Under the pieces are notes generated by a model. The model had not been told where the DNA came from. It saw only the letters and a program-made list of their open reading frames with translations, and ran no database searches. Of a stretch of 64,000 nucleotides of DNA, positions 8,140 through 16,206 are shown in pieces (the first letter of the stretch is position 1; each line of letters starts with the position of its first letter). The DNA comes from Pseudomonas marginalis (lineage in GTDB: Bacteria; Pseudomonadota; Gammaproteobacteria; Pseudomonadales; Pseudomonadaceae). The position numbers were made by a program, and so were the translations under genes. The DNA lies in contig NZ_VTFG01000001.1 in NCBI RefSeq assembly GCF_008692035.1, forward strand, positions 4,031,501 through 4,095,500, given 5' to 3'.

Positions 8140-9006
8140 TCAGTCGTCGAGGGCTTTGACGGACTTGGGCGACAACCGCAGGCTGCGCAAGCTGCGCTTC
8201 ACGCTCTTGAGGTGGTTGACCAGGCTCGGGCCCCGCGCCATGGCAACGCCCATGGCCAGCACGTCGATCACCACCAGGTGCGCGATACGCGACGTCAGCG
8301 GGGTGTAGATCTCGGTGTCTTCGTGCACATCGATCGCCAGGTTGACCGTGGACAGCTCCGCCAACGGCGTCTGGCTCGGGCACAAGGTAATCAATGTCGC
8401 GCCGCTTTCACGCACCAGGTTGGCGGTGATCAGCAGGTCTTTGGAGCGGCCCGACTGGGAAATGCAGATCGCCACGTCGGTCGGCTTCAAGGTCACCGCC
8501 GACATCGCCTGCATGTGCGGGTCGCTGTAGGCCGCGGCGGTGAGCAGCAGGCGGAAGAACTTGTGCTGGGCATCGGCAGCCACGGCACCGGAAGCACCGA
8601 ACCCGTAGAACTCGACGCGCTGGGCCTGGGACATGGCGGTCACGGCCTTTTGCAGCTCTACCGGGTCAAGCTTCTCGCGCACCTCCATGAGCGTGTGCAA
8701 GGTGGTGTCGAAGATTTTCAGGCTGTAATCGGCGACGGAATCGTCTTCGTGGATCGCAAACTGGCCGAAGCTCGCGCCGGCGGCCAGGCTCTGGGCCAGC
8801 TTGAGCTTCAAGTCCTGGAACCCGGAGCAACCGATGGCGCGGCAGAAGCGCACGATGGTCGGCTCGCTGATGCCCACGCTGTGGGCCAGGTCGGCCATGG
8901 AACTGTGCATCACGGCCGCAGGGTCAAGCAGCACGTGATCGGCAACCTTGAGTTCCGATTTGCGTAACAGGTGGCGCGACTGGGCGATATGTTGCAACAG
9001 GTTCAA
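8140..9006 (-). CDS. RpiR/HexR-family transcriptional regulator
   Basis: 288-residue regulator with an N-terminal RpiR helix-turn-helix (ADLAHSVGISEPTIVRFCRAIGCSGFQDLKLKLAQSL, about residues 38-75) and a C-terminal SIS phosphosugar-binding domain (VEFYGFGASGAVAADAQHKF ... ISQSGRSKDLL, about residues 125-260). Family members such as HexR sense 2-keto-3-deoxy-6-phosphogluconate and control central carbon genes. It is in the PA5438 position next to pycAB, which would fit regulation of carbon flux around pyruvate. The upstream region has a HexR-like palindrome, consistent with autoregulation. Distinguishing the main HexR (beside zwf) from a paralogue needs genome context. Confidence 0.9.
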   Translation of the reverse strand: MNLLQHIAQSRHLLRKSELKVADHVLLDPAAVMHSSMADLAHSVGISEPTIVRFCRAIGCSGFQDLKLKLAQSLAAGASFGQFAIHEDDSVADYSLKIFDTTLHTLMEVREKLDPVELQKAVTAMSQAQRVEFYGFGASGAVAADAQHKFFRLLLTAAAYSDPHMQAMSAVTLKPTDVAICISQSGRSKDLLITANLVRESGATLITLCPSQTPLAELSTVNLAIDVHEDTEIYTPLTSRIAHLVVIDVLAMGVAMARGPSLVNHLKSVKRSLRSLRLSPKSVKALDD

Positions 9007-9049
9007 AGGGCAGGACTCTTGTTATTGGCAGGGCCAGGGATGTAGCAAG

Positions 9050-9068
9050 CTTGTAGTTATACTACAAG
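9050..9068. promoter_or_regulatory. HexR-like operator upstream of the rpiR gene
   Basis: CTTGTAGT-TAT-ACTACAAG is a perfect 8-bp inverted repeat 44 bases before the regulator's start codon. Its core TGTAGTTATACTACA differs at three positions from the HexR consensus TGTAATTAAATTACA as remembered for Shewanella. Autoregulation is inferred. Confidence 0.6.
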
Positions 9069-9167
9069 AATTGCCGTTTTGCCCGCCCGATGCATCACTA
9101 AATCGCCCTGATGCCCTTTGAATCAGCGGGCAGCTGCCTTGTAGCCATATGGGCGTGCGGACTGTCT

Positions 9168-12041
9168 TCAGGGAAAATCTGCATTGTTGCGTAACAAATC
9201 TGCCAGCCCTTCGGCCTCCATCGGCCGACTGATCAGGTAGCCCTGCACCTCATCGCATCGTTCTGTACGCAGGAAATCCAGCTGCTGCTGATCTTCCACG
9301 CCTTCGGCCACCACCTTGAGCGCCAGACCGTGAGCCATCGCAATGATCGCTCGGGTAATGGCGGCGTCTTCCCGTCCCTGGCCGAGGCCGCGAATAAAGG
9401 TCTGGTCGATCTTTACGTAATCCACAGGGATACGCTTGAGGTAACTGAGGGATGAATAGCCGGTGCCAAAGTCGTCGATCGCCAGCTTCACGCCCAGGTC
9501 GCGCAGTTGCTGGAAGGTCGCAATGATGTGTTCAACACTGTCGAGCAACTGGCTCTCGGTCAGTTCCAGTTCGAGGTATTGCGGGTCCAGGCCGGTCTCT
9601 TCCAATACCTGGCGCACCAGGCTGACCAGCTTGCCCTGGCGCAACTGGTGCACCGAGAGATTCACCGACACGCGGATCGGTGGCAGCCCCTGGCGCTGCC
9701 ACTCACAGGCCTGCCAGCACGCCTGGCGCAGCACGAATTCGCCCAGCGGTACGATCAGGCCCGTTTCTTCGGCCAGGCCGATAAAATCGCCTGGCGGCAC
9801 CATGCCCCACTGCGGATGCTCCCAGCGGATCAGCGCTTCGGCAGCGTCAAGCTTGCCGGTGGCCAGGCACAGTTTCGGCTGGTAGAACACCGTGAGCTGA
9901 CGCTCATCGATGGCTTTGCGCAGATGGTTTTCCAGCTGCAAACGCTCCAGGGTGCTGGCTTGCAGGCTGTCGGTGTAGAACTGGAAGTTATTGCCGCCCA
10001 GGTGCTTGGCGTGCTGCATGGCCATGTTCGATTGACTGACCAGCGCGGAAATTTCCCGCGCGTTATCCGGCAACAGGCTGATCCCCATCGACGCACTCAC
10101 CACCAACTCATGCCCTTCTACCGTCACCGGTACCCGCAGCTTGGCCAGCAGCCGCGTGGCCACCCGTGCCAGGCTCGACAGGTTGCCGTAGGCGTCGAAC
10201 AGCACGGCGAACTCATCGCCGGACAAACGCGCGATGGTATCGGCCTCGGGCAAGGCATTGATCAACCGACGGGCCATCTTTTGCAGCAACTGGTCGGCCA
10301 CTTCATGGCCCAGGCTGTCATTGAGCAACTTGAAGCGGTCGAGGTTGATATGCAGCAACGCCAGGCTGCGCCCGCCTTGGCGTACACGCTGATGGGCCTC
10401 GCGCAGCCGTTCGCGGAACAGCGAGCGGTTGGCCAGGCCGGTCAACTCATCGTAGTGGGTGAGGTAGCGCATGCGCTCCTCGGATTCGCGCCGCGCTGAC
10501 AGATCGGCGAAGAAGCCCACGATATGGCTGACCTTTCCCCGAACATCACGCACTACATTCAGTTGCAGCCACTGCGGGTACAACTCGCCGTTCTTGCGTG
10601 TTTCCACCAGCTCACCCTGCCAGGTGCCATGGCTGAGCAAGGCTTGGCGGATGACCGGGAAGTGGCGCCGGGCATCACGGCTGCTGGGCAGCTCCACGAC
10701 GTTGCGGCCGAGCATATCGTCGATTTCAAACCCGGTGACACGGCTGAAAGCCTGGTTGACCGCGATCAGCGCGTAATCCGGGTCAAGGATCACGATGCCT
10801 TCGCTGGCCGCCTCGAATACGGTCGAGGCCAACCGCTGCTGCTCTTCCAGGGCCTTGCCGGCGCTGATGTCGCGGCGGGTGCCGAGCATTCGAATCACTC
10901 GCCCACTGGGTGCACGTTCCACGGCGCGACCGCGGTCTTCGATCCACACCCAGTGGCCATCCCCATGGCGCACGCGGTATTCCACCTGGTAATCCTCAGT
11001 GCGCCCCTTGAGGTGCTCCACCAGTGCCCGCTTGAGCAGCGGCAGGTCGTCGGGGTGCAGGCGCGGCTTGAGGTGGCCGAGCATGGCCGTGACGTACTCG
11101 GGCTCGAGGCCGAACAGCTCTTTGAGCTGGGTGTGGTGAACCTCATCGGTTTGCAGGTTCCAGTCCCACAGGCCCAGCTCACTGGCTTGCAGGGCCATGG
11201 CCAGGCGCGCCTCGCTTTTATTCAGGGCCAGGCTGGCGGCGTCCAGTTCCTGGCTGCGTTGCGCCACGCGGTCCTGCAGGCCGATTTGCGCATCCCGTAG
11301 CTCCTGCTCGACCTGACGCCGCTGCTCGACTTCGCGCACAAGATCCTGATTCAGTTGCTCGCTGCGCTGCTGTGCCTGCTGCAGATGCTCGATCAATGCC
11401 TGGTTCTGGAAGCGCCGCAACAGCCCACGCTGGATCAGGCGGTTGACCTGCCACGCTACCACGCTCAGGGAGGCCAGCAGGATCAGGCCGAGCACACCCC
11501 AGCCCTGTTGCTGCGGGGCGCCATTCCAGAACAGATAGGCAATGGCCGGCACCAGGCACGGCAAGGCAAAGGACAGGAACGCCGGCAGGCTCACGGCGTA
11601 GGCGACACTGGCTGACAGCGTCGCCGCCCCGATCAGGCCGAACACCCAGGCCTGTTGGATAAAGCTGTCCACCGGCACCAGGGCAATGGCCGCGGTGGCC
11701 AGGGTCAGGCCACTGACCGCCGAGCCGAGCATGAACATGCGCCGCCAGATCGGTTGGGCCTGGCGGCTGGGCATGGCCGAATCAAAGGCCGCCACCTGGA
11801 TCACGCGCATGGCCACCAGGGCCAGCAGCCACACCAGCCAGACGCTGTCGAGCAGGTATTGCCTGGGGTTCCACAGCAGCCAGGCGCAGACCAGGCCGTT
11901 GACTAGCATTAATAAGGTGGGCAGCAACGAGCCCTGATAGAGCAGGCGTGTGCGCTCGACCGCCATCTCGGTAGCGTAATGTTTGCGGATAACCTGCGCG
12001 GGCGCCGCCGAGGGGCCGAGCAGGTCGGTGCTGAGAGTCAT
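9168..12041 (-). CDS. Membrane-anchored PAS-PAS-GGDEF-EAL protein (likely c-di-GMP phosphodiesterase)
   Basis: 957-residue cyclic-di-GMP enzyme of the inner membrane. About residues 40-210 hold roughly six hydrophobic helices (MASE-like sensor), then a coiled-coil, two PAS domains with PAC ends (about 275-520), a GGDEF domain with the altered signature SGDEF (RLSGDEFAVLF), and an EAL domain that keeps the catalytic set: AEALIRW, VSVNLS, ELTES, IDDFGTGYSSLSYL, VKIDQTF, VVAEGVE and EVQGY. The EAL half therefore looks active, while GGDEF may be active or regulatory. ATG at 12041 (MTLSTDLLG) is chosen because the region upstream is low complexity and outside the family. It occupies the PA5442 place beside uvrD. 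Confidence 0.92.
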   Translation of the reverse strand: MTLSTDLLGPSAAPAQVIRKHYATEMAVERTRLLYQGSLLPTLLMLVNGLVCAWLLWNPRQYLLDSVWLVWLLALVAMRVIQVAAFDSAMPSRQAQPIWRRMFMLGSAVSGLTLATAAIALVPVDSFIQQAWVFGLIGAATLSASVAYAVSLPAFLSFALPCLVPAIAYLFWNGAPQQQGWGVLGLILLASLSVVAWQVNRLIQRGLLRRFQNQALIEHLQQAQQRSEQLNQDLVREVEQRRQVEQELRDAQIGLQDRVAQRSQELDAASLALNKSEARLAMALQASELGLWDWNLQTDEVHHTQLKELFGLEPEYVTAMLGHLKPRLHPDDLPLLKRALVEHLKGRTEDYQVEYRVRHGDGHWVWIEDRGRAVERAPSGRVIRMLGTRRDISAGKALEEQQRLASTVFEAASEGIVILDPDYALIAVNQAFSRVTGFEIDDMLGRNVVELPSSRDARRHFPVIRQALLSHGTWQGELVETRKNGELYPQWLQLNVVRDVRGKVSHIVGFFADLSARRESEERMRYLTHYDELTGLANRSLFRERLREAHQRVRQGGRSLALLHINLDRFKLLNDSLGHEVADQLLQKMARRLINALPEADTIARLSGDEFAVLFDAYGNLSSLARVATRLLAKLRVPVTVEGHELVVSASMGISLLPDNAREISALVSQSNMAMQHAKHLGGNNFQFYTDSLQASTLERLQLENHLRKAIDERQLTVFYQPKLCLATGKLDAAEALIRWEHPQWGMVPPGDFIGLAEETGLIVPLGEFVLRQACWQACEWQRQGLPPIRVSVNLSVHQLRQGKLVSLVRQVLEETGLDPQYLELELTESQLLDSVEHIIATFQQLRDLGVKLAIDDFGTGYSSLSYLKRIPVDYVKIDQTFIRGLGQGREDAAITRAIIAMAHGLALKVVAEGVEDQQQLDFLRTERCDEVQGYLISRPMEAEGLADLLRNNADFP

Positions 12042-12320
12042 AGGCAGTGTTCTTATAATGGTGAGCCCGAAACGTCGACGGAGCATACACAAGCAAGCGC
12101 TTGGGCCAAACTGCTCCAGATCATAAAAGTCACCCTGTGAACAGCCGCAAACCTTGGGGCCAGACCCCTTGAGCGAGGCCCGGCGCGGGCTGTGGCCCAT
12201 GACTTACCGGTCATCAGCCCTGCCAGAATGTTTGCCCGGCCGGGACCACGCGAGACGTTTTGCGTCGACCACCCGGCATTGGGATTTGCCCGAGCCCCCT
12301 TAGGCCCATAGAATGCGTCG

Positions 12321-14504
12321 ATGCGCGATGATCTCTCTCTTTTGCTGAACTCCCTCAACGATGCCCAACGCCAGGCCGTAGCGGCCCCCGTTGGCCGTCA
12401 GTTGGTCCTGGCCGGTGCCGGCTCCGGTAAAACCCGAGTGCTGGTGCACCGTATCGCCTGGTTGATCCAGGTCGAGAACGCGTCCCCGCATTCGATCCTG
12501 TCGGTGACTTTCACCAACAAGGCCGCTGCCGAGATGCGCCACCGCATCGAGCAGTTGATGGGCATCAGCCCGGCCGGCATGTGGGTGGGCACCTTCCACG
12601 GCCTGGCGCACCGCCTGTTGCGGGCACACTGGCAGGAAGCGGGCCTGGCCCAGACCTTCCAGATCCTCGACAGCGATGACCAGCAACGCCTGGTCAAGCG
12701 CGTGATCCGCGAGCTGGGTCTCGACGAGCAGCGCTGGCCGGCGCGCCAGGCCCAGTGGTTTATCAACGGCCAGAAAGACGAAGGCCTGCGCCCGCAGCAC
12801 ATCCAGGCCAGCGGCGATTTGTTCCTGGCCACCATGCGCAGCATTTATGAAGCCTACGAGGCGGCCTGCGCCCGCGCTGGCGTCATCGACTTCTCCGAGC
12901 TGCTGCTGCGCGCCCTCGACCTGTGGCGCGACAATCCGGGTTTGCTGGCCCATTACCAGAAACGCTTCCGTCACATTCTGGTGGACGAGTTCCAGGACAC
13001 CAACGCCGTGCAGTACGCCTGGTTGCGTCTGCTGGCCAAGGGCGGCGACAGCCTGATGGTGGTGGGCGACGACGACCAGTCGATCTACGGCTGGCGTGGC
13101 GCGAAAATCGAGAACATCTACCAGTATTCCGAGGACTTCCCGGACGCGGTCACCATCCGCCTGGAGCAGAACTACCGCTCCACCGCCGGCATCCTCAAGG
13201 CCGCCAACGCCTTGATCGCCAACAACACCGGGCGCCTGGGCAAAGAGCTGTGGACCGACGGCGGCGAAGGCGAGGCGATCAACCTGTATGCCGCGTTCAA
13301 CGAGCACGATGAAGCGCGCTACGTGGTGGAAACCATCGAAAGCGCGCTGAAAACCGGGCTTGCCCGTAGCGATATTGCGATTCTGTACCGTTCCAACGCC
13401 CAATCGCGGGTGCTGGAAGAAGCCTTGCTGCGCGAGCGCATCCCGTACCGCATTTATGGCGGCCAACGCTTCTTCGAGCGTGCGGAAATCAAGAACGCCA
13501 TGGCTTACCTGCGTTTGCTCGAAGGCCGTGGCAACGACGCGGCACTGGAGCGGGTGATCAATATCCCGGCCCGTGGCATCGGCGAGAAAACCGTCGAGGC
13601 GATTCGCGACCACGCGCGCCATGCCGATGTGTCGATGTGGGAGTCCATGCGCCTGCTCATCGCCAATAAAGGCCTGACCGGCCGTGCTGCCGGGGCACTG
13701 GGGGTGTTTGTCGAATTGATCGAGAACCTCGCGGCCAAGTGTTCGGAAATGCCCCTGCACCTGATGACCCAGACGGTGATCGAGCAATCCGGGCTGATTG
13801 CCTATCACGAAGCGGAAAAAGGCGAGAAAGGCCAGGCCCGGGTAGAAAACCTCGAGGAACTGGTCAGCGCCGCCCGCGCGTTCGAAAACACCGAGGAAGA
13901 CGAAGAGCTGACCCCGCTCGCCGCCTTCCTCGGCCATGCATCCCTGGAAGCCGGCGACACCCAGGCCGATGAGCATGAAGACAGCATCCAGTTGATGACC
14001 TTGCACAGCGCCAAGGGCCTGGAGTTTCCGTATGTGTTCCTGGTGGGTATGGAAGAAGGCCTGTTCCCCCACAAGATGAGCCTGGAAGAGCCCGGCCGTC
14101 TTGAAGAGGAACGCCGCCTGGCCTATGTGGGCATCACCCGCGCAATGCAGAACCTGGTGATGACCTACGCCGAGACCCGACGCCTGTACGGTAGCGAGAC
14201 CTACAACAAGGTGTCGCGCTTCGTACGTGAAGTGCCGAAGGGACTGATCCAGGAAGTGCGCCTGTCCAACAGCGTCAGCCGCCCGTTCGGCGGGGGCCAG
14301 CAGCAGAACTCCAGCAGCATGTTCGCCGGTTCCGAGATTCCGGAAACCCCATTCAGCCTGGGCCAGCAGGTCAGGCATGCGATCTTCGGCGAAGGCGTGA
14401 TCCTCAACTTCGAAGGCGCCGGTGCCCAGGCTCGGGTACAGGTGAACTTCGCCGAAGGCAGCAAATGGCTGATGATGGGCTACGCGAAGCTCGAAGCGGT
14501 CTGA
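12321..14504 (+). CDS. uvrD: DNA helicase II UvrD
   Basis: 727-residue 3'-5' SF1A helicase for nucleotide-excision and mismatch repair. All helicase motifs are visible: Walker A LAGAGSGKTRVL (about residue 30), VDEFQDTN, DDQSIYGWRGA, LEQNYRS, TLHSAKGLEFPYVFLVGMEEG and LAYVGITRAM. The C-terminal Tudor-like domain that binds RNA polymerase is seen as GQQVRHAIFGEGVILNFEG. Length matches E. coli UvrD. It stands alone, divergent from the GGDEF/EAL gene with a 279-base spacer in which no other gene is seen. Confidence 0.97.
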   Translation: MRDDLSLLLNSLNDAQRQAVAAPVGRQLVLAGAGSGKTRVLVHRIAWLIQVENASPHSILSVTFTNKAAAEMRHRIEQLMGISPAGMWVGTFHGLAHRLLRAHWQEAGLAQTFQILDSDDQQRLVKRVIRELGLDEQRWPARQAQWFINGQKDEGLRPQHIQASGDLFLATMRSIYEAYEAACARAGVIDFSELLLRALDLWRDNPGLLAHYQKRFRHILVDEFQDTNAVQYAWLRLLAKGGDSLMVVGDDDQSIYGWRGAKIENIYQYSEDFPDAVTIRLEQNYRSTAGILKAANALIANNTGRLGKELWTDGGEGEAINLYAAFNEHDEARYVVETIESALKTGLARSDIAILYRSNAQSRVLEEALLRERIPYRIYGGQRFFERAEIKNAMAYLRLLEGRGNDAALERVINIPARGIGEKTVEAIRDHARHADVSMWESMRLLIANKGLTGRAAGALGVFVELIENLAAKCSEMPLHLMTQTVIEQSGLIAYHEAEKGEKGQARVENLEELVSAARAFENTEEDEELTPLAAFLGHASLEAGDTQADEHEDSIQLMTLHSAKGLEFPYVFLVGMEEGLFPHKMSLEEPGRLEEERRLAYVGITRAMQNLVMTYAETRRLYGSETYNKVSRFVREVPKGLIQEVRLSNSVSRPFGGGQQQNSSSMFAGSEIPETPFSLGQQVRHAIFGEGVILNFEGAGAQARVQVNFAEGSKWLMMGYAKLEAV

Positions 14505-14526
14505 AACATTTGCCTACATGAAGGTT

Positions 14527-14563
14527 ATTGGCCCGCCCTTGTTTTTAATGAGCGCGGGCCAAT
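14527..14563 (+). terminator. Hairpin after uvrD
   Basis: A 10-bp perfect inverted repeat (ATTGGCCCGC / GCGGGCCAAT) lies 23 bases past the uvrD stop codon. No T tract follows directly, so termination efficiency is uncertain. Confidence 0.55.
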
Positions 14564-14693
14564 ATCTGTAATACGTCCTACAGACCATTCTGTTTCGGTC
14601 TTACGCAAAAGCCCGAAACATTATGTCGCTAGCCACTGTCACTACACCTGTGCAACATGGCGCGCGTGCAATCCACAAATGGGAATTCCCTTT

Positions 14694-15590
14694 ATGAAAC
14701 GTTTTCTTAGCATCGCCATGGCGTTGTGCATCGGCCTGACGATGAGCCTCGACGCCAACGCCAAACGCTTCGGTGGCGGCAAAAGCTCGGGCGCGGCTCC
14801 GACTCACCAGACCAGCCAAATGGCTCCATCCGCCGGTGCCGGCGGTGCTGCCGCTACCGCAGGCGCAGCCGGTGCTGCCGGTGCTGCCGGTGCTGCCGGT
14901 GCTGCCGGCGCCGCTGCCAAGGCCGGCGGTGCTTCGCGCTGGTTGGGCCCGCTGGCCGGTATCGCGGCCGGTGGCCTGCTCGCTTCCATGTTCATGGGCG
15001 GCGGCTTCCAGGGCATGCAGATCTTCGACATCCTGATCATGGCGGTCATCGCCTTCCTGGTCTTCCGTTTCATCGCCGCCCGTCGCCGCAAGCAGCAGGA
15101 GCACATGGCTCCGGCCGGCGCGCCGATGCAGCGTGAAGTGTTCGAGCAGAAGCCAGCCATGGGTTCGATCTTCGGTGGTTCGGCAGCGCCTGCCGCAGCC
15201 CGCCCGGTGATCAACGCACCGGCGTGGTTCAACGAAGAGCGTTTCGTCGAAGCGGCCCGCAGCCACTTCCAGTCCCTGCAGCAGCACTGGGACGCCAACG
15301 AAATGGACAAGATCTCCGAGTTCGTGACCCCGCAACTGCTGGAGTTCCTCAAGCGCGAACGCGCCGACCTGGGCGACGGCTTCCAGTCGACCTATATCGA
15401 CGACCTGCACGTGCAACTGGAAGGTGTGGATGATCGCGCCGACAAGACCATCGCAACATTGACCTTCAGTGGCGTGTCGAAGACTTCGCGTTTCGACCAG
15501 GGTGAAGCGTTCAGCGAAAGCTGGAACATGGAACGTGCCCAAGGCGACAACCAGCCATGGCTGGTCGCCGGTATCCGCCAGAACGGCTGA
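14694..15590 (+). CDS. Tim44-like domain protein, exported or membrane-associated
   Basis: 298-residue protein with a signal peptide (MKRFLSIAMALCIGLTMSLDANA), a low-complexity Gly/Ala region (about 40-80) built on GAA repeats, two hydrophobic segments (WLGPLAGIAAGGLLASMFMG and IFDILIMAVIAFLVFRFIAA, followed by RRRKQQE) and a C-terminal Tim44/calcium-channel-like domain (about 175-295; WFNEERFVEAARSHFQSLQQHWD). The family function in bacteria is unknown. ATG at 14694 is chosen since it begins a standard signal peptide; the in-frame ATG at 14679 would add five uncharged residues. A strong terminator follows. Confidence 0.88.
   Translation: MKRFLSIAMALCIGLTMSLDANAKRFGGGKSSGAAPTHQTSQMAPSAGAGGAAATAGAAGAAGAAGAAGAAGAAAKAGGASRWLGPLAGIAAGGLLASMFMGGGFQGMQIFDILIMAVIAFLVFRFIAARRRKQQEHMAPAGAPMQREVFEQKPAMGSIFGGSAAPAAARPVINAPAWFNEERFVEAARSHFQSLQQHWDANEMDKISEFVTPQLLEFLKRERADLGDGFQSTYIDDLHVQLEGVDDRADKTIATLTFSGVSKTSRFDQGEAFSESWNMERAQGDNQPWLVAGIRQNG
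14871..14906 (+). repeat. Four tandem 9-bp repeats within the Tim44-like gene
   Basis: GGTGCTGCC is repeated four times without mismatch, encoding Gly-Ala-Ala units in the low-complexity linker. Unit length is a multiple of three, so copy-number change would alter linker length without frameshift. Confidence 0.9.
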
Positions 15591-15619
15591 TACCCACGCG
15601 CTTGAGCAAGCCGTAACAA

Positions 15620-15645
15620 AACCCCGGACCTGTCCGGGGTTTTCT
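15620..15645 (+). terminator. Rho-independent terminator after the Tim44-like gene
   Basis: ACCCCGGAC-CTG-TCCGGGGT stem flanked by A's on the left and TTTTCT on the right, 30 bases after the stop codon: a standard intrinsic terminator. Confidence 0.9.
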
Positions 15646-15654
15646 ATTTCACGG

Positions 15655-15682
15655 TTGCACTTATGGCGAGCTACTGTATAAA
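15655..15682 (+). promoter_or_regulatory. Sigma-70 promoter of the SMI1/KNR4 gene
   Basis: TTGCAC and TATAAA hexamers are separated by 16 bases, 41 bases before the GTG start of the next gene and just past the preceding terminator. Prediction from consensus only. Confidence 0.6.
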
Positions 15683-15723
15683 ACGCCCCTATAAACCGCG
15701 CCATCAGCAAGAGGATCCCGGCC

Positions 15724-16131
15724 GTGGAAGAAATCATCGAACAATTGCGTGAAGCCAATGAACCGGTCCCGGTTCCTCTGGAGTTGCCTGACGAAGATCA
15801 ACTGGTGGAAATCGAGGAACAGCTGTTCATCGACATCCCGTTTGTCTTTCGTGAATTCCTGCTGACCGTCAGCGATGTGGTGTACGGCAGCCTGGAGCCG
15901 GTGACCGTCACCGACCCGCAATCCCACACCTACCTGCCGGACGTGGCTGCCAACGCCTGGGATGCCGGTGTTGACCGCAGCATGATCCCGATCTGCCAGG
16001 ACGGTGACGATTACTACTGCGTCGAAGAAGACGGCACCGTGGTGCTGTGGTCCGGCGAAGAAGAACTCGTCACCGAAGAGACCTGGGAATCGGTGTGGCA
16101 CTGGGCGCGGGACGTCTGGCTGGAAAGCTGA
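15724..16131 (+). CDS. SMI1/KNR4-family protein
   Basis: 135-residue acidic protein of the SMI1/KNR4 (SUKH) superfamily: the core LPDEDQLVEIEEQLFIDIPFVFREFLLTVSDVVYGSLEPVTV and the later WDAGVDRSMIPICQDGDDYYCVEEDGTVVLW fit the fold. SUKH proteins often act as immunity proteins against nuclease toxins, but no toxin gene is adjacent here, and a conserved housekeeping-type position makes an orphan cytosolic role likely. The start is GTG at 15724, supported by AGAGGA upstream. Function not established. Confidence 0.8.
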   Translation: MEEIIEQLREANEPVPVPLELPDEDQLVEIEEQLFIDIPFVFREFLLTVSDVVYGSLEPVTVTDPQSHTYLPDVAANAWDAGVDRSMIPICQDGDDYYCVEEDGTVVLWSGEEELVTEETWESVWHWARDVWLES

Positions 16132-16186
16132 CACCTGACCCCCGTGGCGAACGGGCTTGCGGTGGTGAGCGGGCTTGTCCCGCGCC

Positions 16187-16203
16187 GGGCCGCGTAGCGG
16201 CCC
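16187..16203. repeat. REP-like hairpin near the CPA2 antiporter stop
   Basis: GGGCCGC-GTA-GCGGCCC is a perfect 7-bp hairpin four bases past the antiporter stop codon, embedded in REP-type sequence (GAGCGGGCTTGTCCCGCGCC). It may end transcription from both sides. Confidence 0.55.
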
Positions 16204-16206
16204 CCA

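Noticed and set aside
12042..12320. Further gene or RNA between the GGDEF/EAL gene and uvrD
   Set aside because: No coding frame with a ribosome site and no clear hairpin or repeat beyond a short GGGGCC/GGCCCC-like match.
12300..14378. Minus-strand open frame of 692 codons opposite uvrD
   Set aside because: Shadow; uvrD helicase motifs are complete on the plus strand.
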